Source of the DNA: Rhodobacterales bacterium HKCCE4037
Lineage (GTDB): Bacteria; Pseudomonadota; Alphaproteobacteria; Rhodobacterales; Rhodobacteraceae
NCBI GenBank assembly: GCA_015689645.1
Contig: WVSM01000016.1
Location: forward strand, 1-38,801
Length of the DNA stretch: 38,801 nucleotides
Reading direction: 5' to 3'
Shown: in pieces, positions 23,885 to 31,890 of the stretch
How positions within the stretch are numbered: position 1 is the stretch's first letter
Layout: every line of letters begins with the position of its first letter
The notes under the pieces: generated by a model
Told to the model about the DNA's origin: nothing
Databases searched by the model: none
What the model saw: only the letters and a program-made list of their open reading frames with translations
Position numbers and translations under genes: made by a program

Positions 23885-25090
23885 TCACCCCCGCGCGCCA
23901 AGCCCGGTTCGCATCAGCGTCCGCCGCACCGGCGTGGCGCCATGGAGCAACCCAAGCGCCCGCATCCGCAAATCCCGCAAGGGCTGAATTCCCGTCATCG
24001 ACGCGCGGTTGAGCGCATCGACCCCGGCGACGCGGGCCGTGATGTCCGGCAGCCGGGCACGGTTGTAACGGTCCAGCAAGGCGGTCGCACCCGGATCGGC
24101 GCGGTGCGCCTCGGTCAGGTCCAGCAGGCAGGCGATGTCGGCGAGGCTCATGTTCAGCCCCTGCGCGCCGATGGGCGGCACGACATGGGCGGCCTCGGCC
24201 ACAAGCGCGATGCGCTCGCCGCTCAGCCGCGCGGCCTTCTGGCTGATGATCGGCCAGACGCTCCGGCGCGAGGCGAGCTTCAGCGGCCCGTAGAGATGCG
24301 CGGAGCGTTCGGTCATCTCGGCTTCAAACTCCGCCTCCGGCAACCCGGCAAGACGCTGCGCTTCCGCCCCGGTCTCCATCCAGACGATGGCCGAACAAGG
24401 CCGCCCCTCGTGATCGGGCAGGGGCACCAGCGTGAAGGGCCCGCCCGAGCGGTGGATCTCGGTGGAGACATTGCCGTGCGGCGCGTCGTGGGTGACGGCG
24501 AAGGCCAGCGCCTTCTGGCCGTAGCGCGTGGTGTGAACCGGGATGCCGGCCGCCTCGCGGACGGGCGAATTGCGGCCATCGGCGGCGACGATCAGCTTCG
24601 CGCGCAGGCGGGTGCCGTCGGTCAGCGTCACGCGCGCCTCGCTTTCACGGGTCAGAACGTGGGCGGTGCCGGTGCCGGGACGGAATTGCGCGTTGGGCAG
24701 GCTCTCCAGATGGGCCAGCATCTCGCGCCGTAGAAGCCAGTTCGGCAGGTTCCACCCGAAGGGCGCGTCCGAGATGTCGGCGGCGTCGAAATCGTGGGTC
24801 GCGCGCGCCTCGGGCTCCGGCCCGCCGGCGTCGACGATGCGCATGACCTGCAGGGGCGTGGCATGATCCGCGAGGCGCGGCCAGATGCCGATACGCTCCA
24901 GGAACGCGCGGGAGGGTTGCAGGAACGCCGTGGTGCGCAGGTCCGCGCCCGCATCCTCGCGGGCGGTGACCGGCGGCGCCGGATCGGCGCAGAGCGTGGT
25001 GAAGCCCGCCTGCGCGAAGGCGATGGTCGCCGCCAGCCCGGCCACGCCGCCGCCCGAGACGAAGATGTCGATGTCCTGCAACGCTGTCAT
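23885..25090 (-). CDS. UbiH/UbiF-family FAD monooxygenase
   Basis: A 401-residue class A flavin monooxygenase of the ubiquinone-hydroxylase group, which adds hydroxyl groups to the quinone ring. Features: the FAD dinucleotide motif VSGGGVAGLAATIAF at the N-terminus, the DG motif in VAADGRNSPVREAAG, and the second FAD motif at LVAEAAHVVPPIGAQGLNMSL. In the last motif the usual GDAAH is AEAAH, a variant I recall from alphaproteobacterial members, so it is probably active. It may correspond to the alphaproteobacterial UbiL/UbiH; the ring position it acts on cannot be told from sequence. A 3'-end repeat follows the stop directly. Confidence 0.88.
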   Translation of the reverse strand: MTALQDIDIFVSGGGVAGLAATIAFAQAGFTTLCADPAPPVTAREDAGADLRTTAFLQPSRAFLERIGIWPRLADHATPLQVMRIVDAGGPEPEARATHDFDAADISDAPFGWNLPNWLLRREMLAHLESLPNAQFRPGTGTAHVLTRESEARVTLTDGTRLRAKLIVAADGRNSPVREAAGIPVHTTRYGQKALAFAVTHDAPHGNVSTEIHRSGGPFTLVPLPDHEGRPCSAIVWMETGAEAQRLAGLPEAEFEAEMTERSAHLYGPLKLASRRSVWPIISQKAARLSGERIALVAEAAHVVPPIGAQGLNMSLADIACLLDLTEAHRADPGATALLDRYNRARLPDITARVAGVDALNRASMTGIQPLRDLRMRALGLLHGATPVRRTLMRTGLGARG

Positions 25091-25198
25091 GGGCGTGAAC
25101 CTAGGCTTTGGCGCGCCGCTGGAAAGGCGGCAGAAGGTCTCGGGGCGCGCTCGTCACAAGGGAAGGGCGGAGCGCGTCCGACACGCCTGAGGGCGCGC

Positions 25199-25837
25199 TC
25201 AGATGAGCCGCGCGAGGAACGGCGCGAGGTCGTCGGTATGGTGGTGGATATGGTCGGCTGGTTCGGCCTCGGGGGCGACGTGGATCGTGGTCAGGCCCAT
25301 GGCATGGGGCACGGCGAGGTTGCGCGGCTCGTCCTCGAACATCGCGGCGCGGGTCGGGTCGAGGCCATCGGCGGTGAAGACCGTTTCGAAGGCCTGCGCG
25401 GCGGGCTTGGGGTGATAGCCCGCGTGTTCCACCCCGTAGATCGCATCGAACAGGCCCGAAAGGCCGCGCGCGGCGGTGACCTGTTCGGCGTAGGGCGCGG
25501 TGCCGTTGGTATAGATGATCTTGCGCCCCGGCAGTGCCGCGATGGCGCGGGCAAGCTCCGGGTCGGGGGCGAGGACCGAGAAGTCGATATCGTGAACTGC
25601 AAGCAGGTAGGGCTCCGGATCGATGGAATGGTTCTGCATCAGGCCGGCCAGAGTCGTGCCGTGGTCGATGTAGTAGCTGTGGCGCAGGCGGTCCGCCTCG
25701 TCCCGGCTGACGCCAAGGGCCTGCATCACCCAATCGGTCATCCGCGCATTGACCTGCGGGAACAGCGCCATGGACGGCGGGTAGAGCGTGTTGTCGAGGT
25801 CGAAGACCCAGGTGTCGATATCGGTTAGTTGTGCCAT
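25199..25837 (-). CDS. Pyrimidine 5'-nucleotidase (HAD superfamily)
   Basis: A 212-residue HAD phosphatase of the Sdt1/YjjG-like branch that dephosphorylates pyrimidine nucleotides. Motif I is VFDLDNTLYP, motif II is YTNGTA, motif III the Lys in HPKPAAQAF and motif IV FEDEPRNL. The helical cap lies between motifs I and II and contains HSYYIDHGTTLAGLM, typical of this group. A His-rich segment (HIHHHTDD) near the C-terminus is unusual but outside the active site. It is divergent from the GntR regulator gene with 113 bp between starts. Confidence 0.9.
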   Translation of the reverse strand: MAQLTDIDTWVFDLDNTLYPPSMALFPQVNARMTDWVMQALGVSRDEADRLRHSYYIDHGTTLAGLMQNHSIDPEPYLLAVHDIDFSVLAPDPELARAIAALPGRKIIYTNGTAPYAEQVTAARGLSGLFDAIYGVEHAGYHPKPAAQAFETVFTADGLDPTRAAMFEDEPRNLAVPHAMGLTTIHVAPEAEPADHIHHHTDDLAPFLARLI

Positions 25838-25950
25838 GGGCCGGAGGTAGCTTCGCAGGCCGGGCGGAGCAAGGGGTCGCAGGGCGAGTGACTGGACAGC
25901 GGCGGCGGGCGTGGCGTAGCGTCCGGGTCTGGAAGAAAAGGACGGTTCCT

Positions 25951-26589
25951 ATGGATGAGGCCAACCAGCGCGACGCCTACGCGATGATCCTCGAAGCGAT
26001 CGATGGGGGCGTCTATCGCCCCGGGGCGCGGCTGGTGGAGAGCGAACTGGCGGAGCGGTTCGGGGTCAGCCGGACGCCGATCCGCGAGGCCTTGCAGCGG
26101 CTGGAGACGCAATCGCTTCTGACCCGCGACGGGCGCTCGCTGATCGTGGCGTCGCTCGATCACGCCCAGATGGCCGAGCTTTATGCCGTGCGGCAGGAGC
26201 TGGAGGGGCTGGCGGCACGGCTGGCCGCGAAACATGCCGCCTCCGAGGAGGTCGCGGTGCTCTACGACATGGTGGAACAGGACCATGCGCTGCTCGATGA
26301 TCCGCAGGCGCTGGCCAGGGCCAACAAGCGCTTTCACCACCAGATTCACCTGGCCTCGCACAACCGCTACCTCGTGCAGCAGCTTGATCTCGTCTACCGC
26401 TCGATGGCGCTGATGGCGCGCACGTCGCTGGCGGCGGAGGGGCGCGGCGCGGGGGCGCTGGCCGAGCACAAGGCGATTGTCGATGCGATCGCCGAACACG
26501 ACGGGGACCGCGCCGCCAACGCGCTGAAGGCGCATCTGTCGACGGCCTTCAAGGTGCGGCTCAAGGAAGAGGCGCAGCGCAAGGGCTGA
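25951..26589 (+). CDS. GntR family regulator (FadR/FCD subfamily)
   Basis: A 212-residue regulator. The N-terminal winged HTH is clear (YRPGARLVESELAERFGVSR, then TPIREALQRLETQSLL). The C-terminal helical FCD ligand domain contains the expected metal-ligand histidines (RFHHQIHLASHNRY and LAEHKAIVDAI). The effector, probably a small carboxylate, is not predictable. The start at 25951 has GAAGAAAAGGA upstream. It is divergent from the pyrimidine nucleotidase gene; I found no convincing dyad in the shared gap. Confidence 0.9.
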   Translation: MDEANQRDAYAMILEAIDGGVYRPGARLVESELAERFGVSRTPIREALQRLETQSLLTRDGRSLIVASLDHAQMAELYAVRQELEGLAARLAAKHAASEEVAVLYDMVEQDHALLDDPQALARANKRFHHQIHLASHNRYLVQQLDLVYRSMALMARTSLAAEGRGAGALAEHKAIVDAIAEHDGDRAANALKAHLSTAFKVRLKEEAQRKG

Positions 26590-26598
26590 GCGCGAAGG

Positions 26599-28611
26599 TC
26601 ACTCGGCGGCGTGCAACTGCCGGTCGCTCGTGGCGGTCCGGTCGCGGCTCGGGTCCGCGCCGCCGAACGCGCCGTGGCTGGTCTTGGCCCAGAAGAAGGG
26701 CCGGGCCAGGACTTCGGCCAATCCGATCCAGGCGGCGATGGTGCCGAACAGGTAATACGGCTCGATCAGCGGTGCGATGGGACGCAGGTGGCGCAGATGC
26801 GGCGCCCGGCAGGCATGGATCGTCACGGCCAGCGAAAGGACCAGACCCGAGAGCATGAAGCCGCCGAGGATCAGGTAGCCACGACCCGTCAGGACCGCGT
26901 CCATCGGGTGCCAAAGGCCAAACATCTTCACCCCGAAGCTCCACAGAAGCGGCGCGAGCAGGAAGCCGAGCACGGCGCCGAGGAACTGGACCTGGAGCGC
27001 CCAGAACCGTTTGGCCCCAAGCTCCCGCCAGAGGACGGAGGGTCGCCGCATCGCCGCGCCCCATGTCATGATGTAGCCCTTTAACCAACGGGAGCGTTGG
27101 CGGATCCACGGCAGGGGCGCGGCATTGGCCTCCTCGAAGGTGGTGGTGTCGACGATCTCGGTCGTGTAGCCCGCGCGCGCCAGCCTGAGGCCGAGTTCCG
27201 CATCCTCCGTCACGTTGTGGGCGTCCCACGCGCCGACCTCCTCCAGCACGTCGCGGCGCAGGAAGACGGTTGTGCCGCCAAGCGGCACGACAAGGCCGAG
27301 GCGCTGGACGCCGGGCAGAAGCACCCGGAACCACGCGGCATATTCCACGGTGAACAGGCGGCTCAGCCAGTTGTGGCGGGCATTGTAATAGTCGAGCCGG
27401 CCCTGAAGGCAGGCGACCTCGCGCGGGAGTTCGGCGAAGCGCTGCACGACACGGGCGATCTGGTCTGGTTCGGGCCGGTCCTCCGCATCGTAGATCCCCA
27501 CGATATCGCCGCGCGCATAGCTCAGCGCGTAATTCAGGGCACGGGGCTTGGTCCGGGGCGTGCCACGCGGGACCACGACGGCGCGCATCCAGGCGGGCAG
27601 GGTGCCGGTGCGCAAGGCCGACAGGGTCAGCGGGTCATCCTCTTCGATGGCGAGCAACACGTCGAGCCGTTCACGCGGGTAATCGACCTGCCGGAGCCGG
27701 TCTACCAGGGCGCCGGCCACCTCCGGTTCGCGGAACAACGGCACGATCATCGTCACGGTGGGCGGATGCAGGAAGCGGCTGCCGTGCCGGGGCGCTGCGT
27801 TCGGTGCCCCGGACCCGGCCCGTATCGCAGCGGCAAACGACGCCGTCTTCAACACCAGATTGACCGCGAAGACGAAGATCGCGAGGCCGAATGCCGCCAG
27901 GATCAGCGCCTGCGGCGCCAGCAGAAGCCCCAGAAGCAGGCCAAGTCCGAGAGCCGGGCCCCATAGGCCCATCGACGGGCCCTGCCAGTTGCGGCAGGAC
28001 TGGTTGGCGGGCGCGCGCCCCTCGGCCAGACGGGCGAGGCGGGGGCCATAGACGCGGCGCTGCGCCTCGATCACCTGGGCGCGCGATGCAAGCGCCATGA
28101 GAATGCGCGTATCCGCCGGCAGGCAGTGGCGCAGGTGTCCGATCCTGTCGGGGCGGCTGGTGGCCACGACGACCGCGGAGCCGCTGCGTTGCCAAAGGAC
28201 GGCTTCGTTCGCGATGGCGGCCTTGGCGGTCAGCAGCGTGGCGAGGGCGGGATCGGGGGCGGTCATGTCGAAATCGGCGAGGCCGACACCGTAGATATGG
28301 ACAAGGGCCGACAGCAGTTCGGCCTCGGAAACCGCACCATGGGTCATCAGGACCTGCCCGAGCGACAGCGACGTGCCCCGTTGTGCGCGTTCGGCACGTC
28401 TGAGCTGCGCCGGAGTGACCAGCCCTCGCATCAGCATAAGCGCCGCGAGCCGGCTCGCTTCATCATGCGATGTGCCCGTGGCCGGAGCGTGGGGCGATGG
28501 TGCGCCCCCTGCACCGACGCGCTGACCGTCCAGTGAGGCGATGGCCGGCGACCGCACCGGCAACCTGCGTTCAAGCGGTATGTCCCCGTCCAAGCTCTTG
28601 CCCCGTGCCAC
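26599..28611 (-). CDS. MshEN-like domain fused to GT2 membrane glycosyltransferase
   Basis: A 670-residue fusion. After a low-complexity N-terminus, residues 55-190 resemble the MshEN domain of type II secretion/pilus ATPases, a fold that binds c-di-GMP in several proteins: LMLMRGLVTPAQLRRAERAQ, then LSLGQVLMTHGAVSEAELLS. Two membrane helices follow (about 215-258). The GT2 domain covers 285-520 with the DxD-like YDAEDRP (D375, D378), TED at 468-470 and QRSRW at 505-509, the set seen in processive cellulose-synthase-like enzymes; further helices follow. It would polymerise or transfer a sugar at the inner membrane. The start is GTG at 28611. Three TTAA half-sites (CtrA-type) lie just upstream. 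XagB- or NfrB-like proteins are the nearest analogy I know. Confidence 0.85.
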   Translation of the reverse strand: MARGKSLDGDIPLERRLPVRSPAIASLDGQRVGAGGAPSPHAPATGTSHDEASRLAALMLMRGLVTPAQLRRAERAQRGTSLSLGQVLMTHGAVSEAELLSALVHIYGVGLADFDMTAPDPALATLLTAKAAIANEAVLWQRSGSAVVVATSRPDRIGHLRHCLPADTRILMALASRAQVIEAQRRVYGPRLARLAEGRAPANQSCRNWQGPSMGLWGPALGLGLLLGLLLAPQALILAAFGLAIFVFAVNLVLKTASFAAAIRAGSGAPNAAPRHGSRFLHPPTVTMIVPLFREPEVAGALVDRLRQVDYPRERLDVLLAIEEDDPLTLSALRTGTLPAWMRAVVVPRGTPRTKPRALNYALSYARGDIVGIYDAEDRPEPDQIARVVQRFAELPREVACLQGRLDYYNARHNWLSRLFTVEYAAWFRVLLPGVQRLGLVVPLGGTTVFLRRDVLEEVGAWDAHNVTEDAELGLRLARAGYTTEIVDTTTFEEANAAPLPWIRQRSRWLKGYIMTWGAAMRRPSVLWRELGAKRFWALQVQFLGAVLGFLLAPLLWSFGVKMFGLWHPMDAVLTGRGYLILGGFMLSGLVLSLAVTIHACRAPHLRHLRPIAPLIEPYYLFGTIAAWIGLAEVLARPFFWAKTSHGAFGGADPSRDRTATSDRQLHAAE

Positions 28612-28645
28612 TTTTTCTGACGGGACAAGTCTCGGGTGACGGGGG

Positions 28646-28671
28646 TTAACAACCGGTTAACAAGTGGTTAA
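28646..28671. promoter_or_regulatory. Three TTAA half-sites with 7-bp spacing (CtrA-type boxes)
   Basis: TTAA occurs at 28646-28649, 28657-28660 and 28668-28671, with exactly 7 bp between each, so two full CtrA sites (TTAA-N7-TTAA) overlap by one half. Each half-site is GTTAAC or GGTTAAC. They lie 35-60 bp upstream of the GTG of the MshEN-glycosyltransferase gene, where they would overlap its promoter. Confidence 0.7.
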
Positions 28672-28711
28672 CCGGGCCGCGAAAAATGGACGGACCGTGG
28701 AAGAGGTCCGA

Positions 28712-29869
28712 TCAGGCCGGGGTCTTGGCGTGCGCGCGGACGGCGTCCGCGAAGCGTTCGAACAGGTAGAAGCTGTCCTGCGGGCCGGGGCTGGCCTCGG
28801 GGTGATGCTGCACGCCGAAGACCGGCTTGCCATCGACGGCGATGCCGCAGTTGGACCCGTCGAACAGGCTCACATGCGTTTCGCTGACGCCCTTGGGCAG
28901 GGTCTGGCTGTCGACCGTGAAGCCGTGGTTCATCGAGGTGATTTCGACCTTGCCGGTGCTGAGTTCCTTGACCGGATGGTTGGCGCCGTGGTGGCCGTGG
29001 TTCATCTTGATGGTCTTGGCGCCGAGCGCGAGGGCGAGCATCTGGTGGCCGAGGCAAATGCCGAAGGTCGGCAGGCCCGCGTCCAGCACGCCCTGGATCA
29101 TCGGCACGGCATATTCACCGGTCGCCGCCGGGTCGCCGGGGCCGTTCGACAGGAACACGCCGTCGGGGGATTGCGCCAGAACCTCCTCCGCCGTGGCGGT
29201 GGCGGGCATCACCATGACGTCGAGACCCGCCGAGGCGAGGCAGCGCAGGATATTGCGTTTCGCGCCGTAATCGAGCGCCACGACCTTCGGCGCGGGGCCT
29301 TCCCGCTTCGTGTAGCCCTCGGGCCAGGCCCACCGCATCTCGTCCCAGCGGTAGCTCTGGGCGCAGGTCACGTCCTTGGCGAGGTCGAGCCCTTCGAGGC
29401 CCGAGAACCCGCGCGCGGCCTTGACCATCGACTCGATGTCGAAATTCCCCTCAGGGTCATGGGCCAGCGCCACGTGCGGCGCACCCTGCTGCCGGATCGC
29501 GCGGGTCAGCCGCCGCGTGTCCACGCCGCCGATGCCGATGCGTCCATTGGAGGTAAGCCAGTCGACAAGGTGCTTCTGAGCGCGCCAGTTCGACGGGTCG
29601 GTCACGTCCCACTTCACGACCATGCCCTCGGCGACCGGATCGGCGGTCTCGTCATCCTCGGCCGTGGTGCCGGTGTTGCCGATATGCGGGAAGGTGAAGG
29701 TCACAATCTGGCCCGCGTAGGACGGGTCCGTCATGATCTCCTGGTAGCCGGTCATGGCGGTGTTGAAGCACAGTTCGGCCACGCGCATCCCCGTCGCGCC
29801 GAAGCCGCGTCCGTAGAAGATGGTTCCGTCGGCAAGGACAAGGCAGGCGGTGGCATGGCTGTTCGGCAT
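28712..29869 (-). CDS. carA: Carbamoyl-phosphate synthase small subunit
   Basis: CarA is the glutaminase subunit of carbamoyl-phosphate synthase; it passes ammonia to CarB for arginine and pyrimidine synthesis. The 385-residue protein has an N-terminal CPSase small-chain domain (ACLVLADGTIFYGRGFGATG, NTAMTGYQEIMTDPSYAGQ) and a C-terminal class I glutamine amidotransferase domain. That domain holds the nucleophile Cys in FGICLGHQ and the His and Glu in HHPEASPGP. The start at 29869 (MPNSHATACL) is closer to the domain than an ATG at 29929. carB is not adjacent, as is common in alphaproteobacteria. It is divergent from the YqeY gene (147-bp gap). Confidence 0.97.
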   Translation of the reverse strand: MPNSHATACLVLADGTIFYGRGFGATGMRVAELCFNTAMTGYQEIMTDPSYAGQIVTFTFPHIGNTGTTAEDDETADPVAEGMVVKWDVTDPSNWRAQKHLVDWLTSNGRIGIGGVDTRRLTRAIRQQGAPHVALAHDPEGNFDIESMVKAARGFSGLEGLDLAKDVTCAQSYRWDEMRWAWPEGYTKREGPAPKVVALDYGAKRNILRCLASAGLDVMVMPATATAEEVLAQSPDGVFLSNGPGDPAATGEYAVPMIQGVLDAGLPTFGICLGHQMLALALGAKTIKMNHGHHGANHPVKELSTGKVEITSMNHGFTVDSQTLPKGVSETHVSLFDGSNCGIAVDGKPVFGVQHHPEASPGPQDSFYLFERFADAVRAHAKTPA

Positions 29870-30016
29870 GGGGGCGGCTCCGTTGGTGGCAGGCAAGCGG
29901 GCAAACTTCCGGGGGTTTATGGCGGGCACGGGCGGGGGTCAAGCCGCGCCTTGCGCCCGTGCCTCGCCACGCCTATCTAGGCGCCTTCGACATACCGTAG
30001 GATTGAGGGCCCGACC

Positions 30017-30475
30017 ATGGGACTGAGAGCGAAGATCACCGACGGCATCAAGGATGCGATGCGCGAGAAGGACCAGGTGCGCCTGTCCACGCTGCGCCTG
30101 ATCAATGCCGCCGTGAAGGACCAGGACATCGCCGCGCGCGGCAAGGGCAACGCCGATGGCGTGGACGACAGCGAAGTGCTGGCGATCCTTGCGAAAATGG
30201 TGAAGCAGCGCCAGGAAAGCGCGCGCGTCTACGAAGAGGGCGGGCGGCTGGAGCTGGCCGAGCAGGAGCAGGCGGAAATCGCCGTGATCGAGGAATACCT
30301 GCCGCGCCAGCTGACCGGGGCCGAGACCGAGGCGGCGGTGGATGCGGCGATCACCGAGACCGGCGCAAGCTCGATCCGCGACATGGGCCGCGTCATGGGC
30401 GTGCTGAAGGGCAAATACGCGGGCCGGATGGATTTTGGCGCCGTCGGTCCGATGGTGAAATCGCGCCTCGGCTGA
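30017..30475 (+). CDS. GatB/YqeY domain protein
   Basis: A 152-residue YqeY-type protein related to the C-terminal tRNA-binding domain of GatB. Features: LRAKITDGIKDAMREKDQVR, LSTLRLINAAVKDQDIAARG, VIEEYLPRQLTGAE and a C-terminal GRVMGVLKGKYAGRMDFGAV. Its role is not firmly established; tRNA binding or an amidotransferase-related function is inferred from the domain. It is divergent from carA and followed by a strong terminator. Confidence 0.93.
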   Translation: MGLRAKITDGIKDAMREKDQVRLSTLRLINAAVKDQDIAARGKGNADGVDDSEVLAILAKMVKQRQESARVYEEGGRLELAEQEQAEIAVIEEYLPRQLTGAETEAAVDAAITETGASSIRDMGRVMGVLKGKYAGRMDFGAVGPMVKSRLG

Positions 30476-30495
30476 GGCGCTTTGAATATGGTTTG

Positions 30496-30526
30496 AAAAG
30501 GGGCGCGGGTTCGCGCCCCTTTTTTT
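30496..30526 (+). terminator. Rho-independent terminator after the YqeY gene
   Basis: AAAAGGGGCGCG (30496-30507) pairs with CGCGCCCCTTTT (30512-30523) around a GGTT loop, and the U-tract continues to 30526. It starts 21 bp after the stop. Confidence 0.95.
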
Positions 30527-30533
30527 GCGCGAA

Positions 30534-30565
30534 GCCTGCAAATTTTCGTACGAAAATTTGCAGGC
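30534..30565. repeat. 32-bp perfect palindrome
   Basis: A perfect 32-bp palindrome centred between 30549 and 30550. The arms start GCCTGCAAATTTT and meet in the core CGTACG; A/T-rich flanks sit inside GC ends. It lies between the YqeY terminator and the stop of the small secreted-peptide gene (30575), 9 bp after that stop on the minus strand. No T-tract follows on either strand. It may be a bidirectional 3' structure or a protein-binding site. Confidence 0.8.
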
Positions 30566-30574
30566 GCGTCGAGG

Positions 30575-30739
30575 TCAGCCGTTTGTTCCCTGGGTCACGA
30601 GGTCGGGCTGGCAGAGTTGCAGCGGGCCGCAGAAGGTGCCCGGCTCGGGGAAGGTGACATTGGGCAACGTGACGCTCTGGGCGCTGGCCTGCGCGGCGAA
30701 GCCAAGGGTGATGAGGGCGGCGAGAAGGACGGGGCGCAT
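30575..30739 (-). CDS. Small secreted protein (54 aa)
   Basis: A 54-codon gene, too short for many gene finders. The start (30739) has a strong AGGAG Shine-Dalgarno with 6-base spacing. The translation begins with a Sec signal peptide (MRPVLLAALITLGFAAQASA, cleavage after ASA). The mature chain of about 34 residues has the motif FCGPLQLCQ with two cysteines five residues apart and ends in VTQGTNG. Codon usage has the high third-position GC of its neighbours, which supports a real gene. The Shine-Dalgarno is inside an 8-bp hairpin, and a 32-bp palindrome follows the stop. I know no family for it. It lies 77 bp downstream of an AraC regulator on the same strand. Confidence 0.65.
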   Translation of the reverse strand: MRPVLLAALITLGFAAQASAQSVTLPNVTFPEPGTFCGPLQLCQPDLVTQGTNG

Positions 30740-30745
30740 GGGAAA

Positions 30746-30775
30746 CTCCTGACTTGCGTTGTCGATGGTCAGGAG
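30746..30775 (-). promoter_or_regulatory. Hairpin covering the Shine-Dalgarno of the small secreted protein
   Basis: On the minus strand, CTCCTGAC (30775-30768) and GTCAGGAG (30753-30746) form a perfect 8-bp stem with a 14-base loop. The 3' arm contains the AGGAG ribosome binding site, so translation should be off when the hairpin is closed. This is the layout of an RNA thermometer or a ligand-opened switch. Confidence 0.6.
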
Positions 30776-30779
30776 AATG

Positions 30780-30805
30780 GGCGCGCGCAGCCCCGCCCGC
30801 GCGCC
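30780..30805 (-). terminator. GC-rich hairpin after the AraC gene
   Basis: GGCGCGCG (30780-30787) pairs with CGCGCGCC (30798-30805), 11 bp after the AraC-type gene's stop on the minus strand. There is no T-tract. It may be a weak terminator or attenuator between the regulator and the small secreted-protein gene. Confidence 0.45.
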
Positions 30806-30816
30806 GTATTCGAAAT

Positions 30817-31890
30817 TCAGTGCAGATTCGCGCGGATCGGCGTGACGTTTTCGGAATCGGCGGGTGGTGAAAGCTCACCCGCATCACGGCGATATTCGGT
30901 CGGGCTTTGCCCTGTCTCGGCCCGGAAGGCTCGATTGAACGGCCCGAGCGACGCGAAGCCCACGTCATAGGCGATCTCGAGTACCGTCTTGCCGCAAAGC
31001 GCCGGGTCGGCCAGTTGCGCCTTGGCCGCCGCGATCCGTTCGCGGTTGATGAAGCTGGAGAAGTTGCGGTGCCCGAGATCGGAATTGATCGCGCGGCGCA
31101 GGCGGTGTTCGGGCACGGCAAGCCGCGTGGCGAGCGCGCCGATGGTCAGCCCTTCCTCGCGCCAGATGCCCTCGGCCATCACCGCCTCGATCCGCGAGAT
31201 CAGCGCGCCGTCGCGGCGGTGGGGTTCGGATGCTGCGGGCTGCGGCGGGCTCTCGTGGGTATGACCGGGCCAGATGTTATCGTCGGCGCGCAGGAGCCAC
31301 AGGGCAAAGGCGCAGGCCACGACGAACACCCCGCCGGAGCTGAGCAGCTTCAGCGCGAGCGAGCCGGCCTCCAGCAGGCCGAGCGCCTGGACACCGGTCA
31401 GGACCAGCGCAAGCCCGGCAATGGCCGCGGCGAACCCCGGACGGGCGCGGCAGCGGCAGTCGACAAGATCGCCCCGCGCGCTCCACAGCGACAGGATCAG
31501 CAGGCCCCCGTAAAGCGCCACGGCGGTGAGCAGGCAGAGCAGATCGTAGGCGCCGGGCGCGACCATGTGCAGGTAGAAGGCCGCCGAAGCGATGGAGGAG
31601 GCCACGAACCACGGCCAGCGGCGGTGTGGCGCATCGAGGAAGATCGTCACGATCAGCCAGGTGATCGCGTTCGGGGTGAGGCTTGCCAGAAGGGTCAGGT
31701 TCGCCAGGACCGGCGCGGGCAGGTCCGGGGCGACGGCGCTGTTGATCAGCAGGTATCCGGTTTTGGATATCGCCACCGCCAGAACCGAAAGGCGTCCCTC
31801 CCAGCCGATCCGCGCCCGCAGCATCAGGATCGCCAGCAGAAACAGGATCGCGATCGTGCCGCCGCGCAGGGCCATGTCGAGATACAGCAT
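30817..31890 (-). CDS. AraC family regulator with N-terminal membrane domain
   Basis: A 357-residue protein. Residues 5-205 contain about seven hydrophobic segments and should sit in the inner membrane. The rest is a cytoplasmic AraC/XylS DNA-binding domain with two HTH units: LTIGALATRLAVPEHRLRRA, then VLEIAYDVGFASLGPFNRAF, ending in RAETGQSPTEYRRDAG. Membrane-bound AraC regulators of this kind sense an envelope or extracellular signal, but the ligand is unknown. Repeats of CCGATTTnTCGA lie about 65-100 bp upstream. The next gene on the same strand encodes the small secreted protein, a possible target. Confidence 0.9.
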   Translation of the reverse strand: MLYLDMALRGGTIAILFLLAILMLRARIGWEGRLSVLAVAISKTGYLLINSAVAPDLPAPVLANLTLLASLTPNAITWLIVTIFLDAPHRRWPWFVASSIASAAFYLHMVAPGAYDLLCLLTAVALYGGLLILSLWSARGDLVDCRCRARPGFAAAIAGLALVLTGVQALGLLEAGSLALKLLSSGGVFVVACAFALWLLRADDNIWPGHTHESPPQPAASEPHRRDGALISRIEAVMAEGIWREEGLTIGALATRLAVPEHRLRRAINSDLGHRNFSSFINRERIAAAKAQLADPALCGKTVLEIAYDVGFASLGPFNRAFRAETGQSPTEYRRDAGELSPPADSENVTPIRANLH

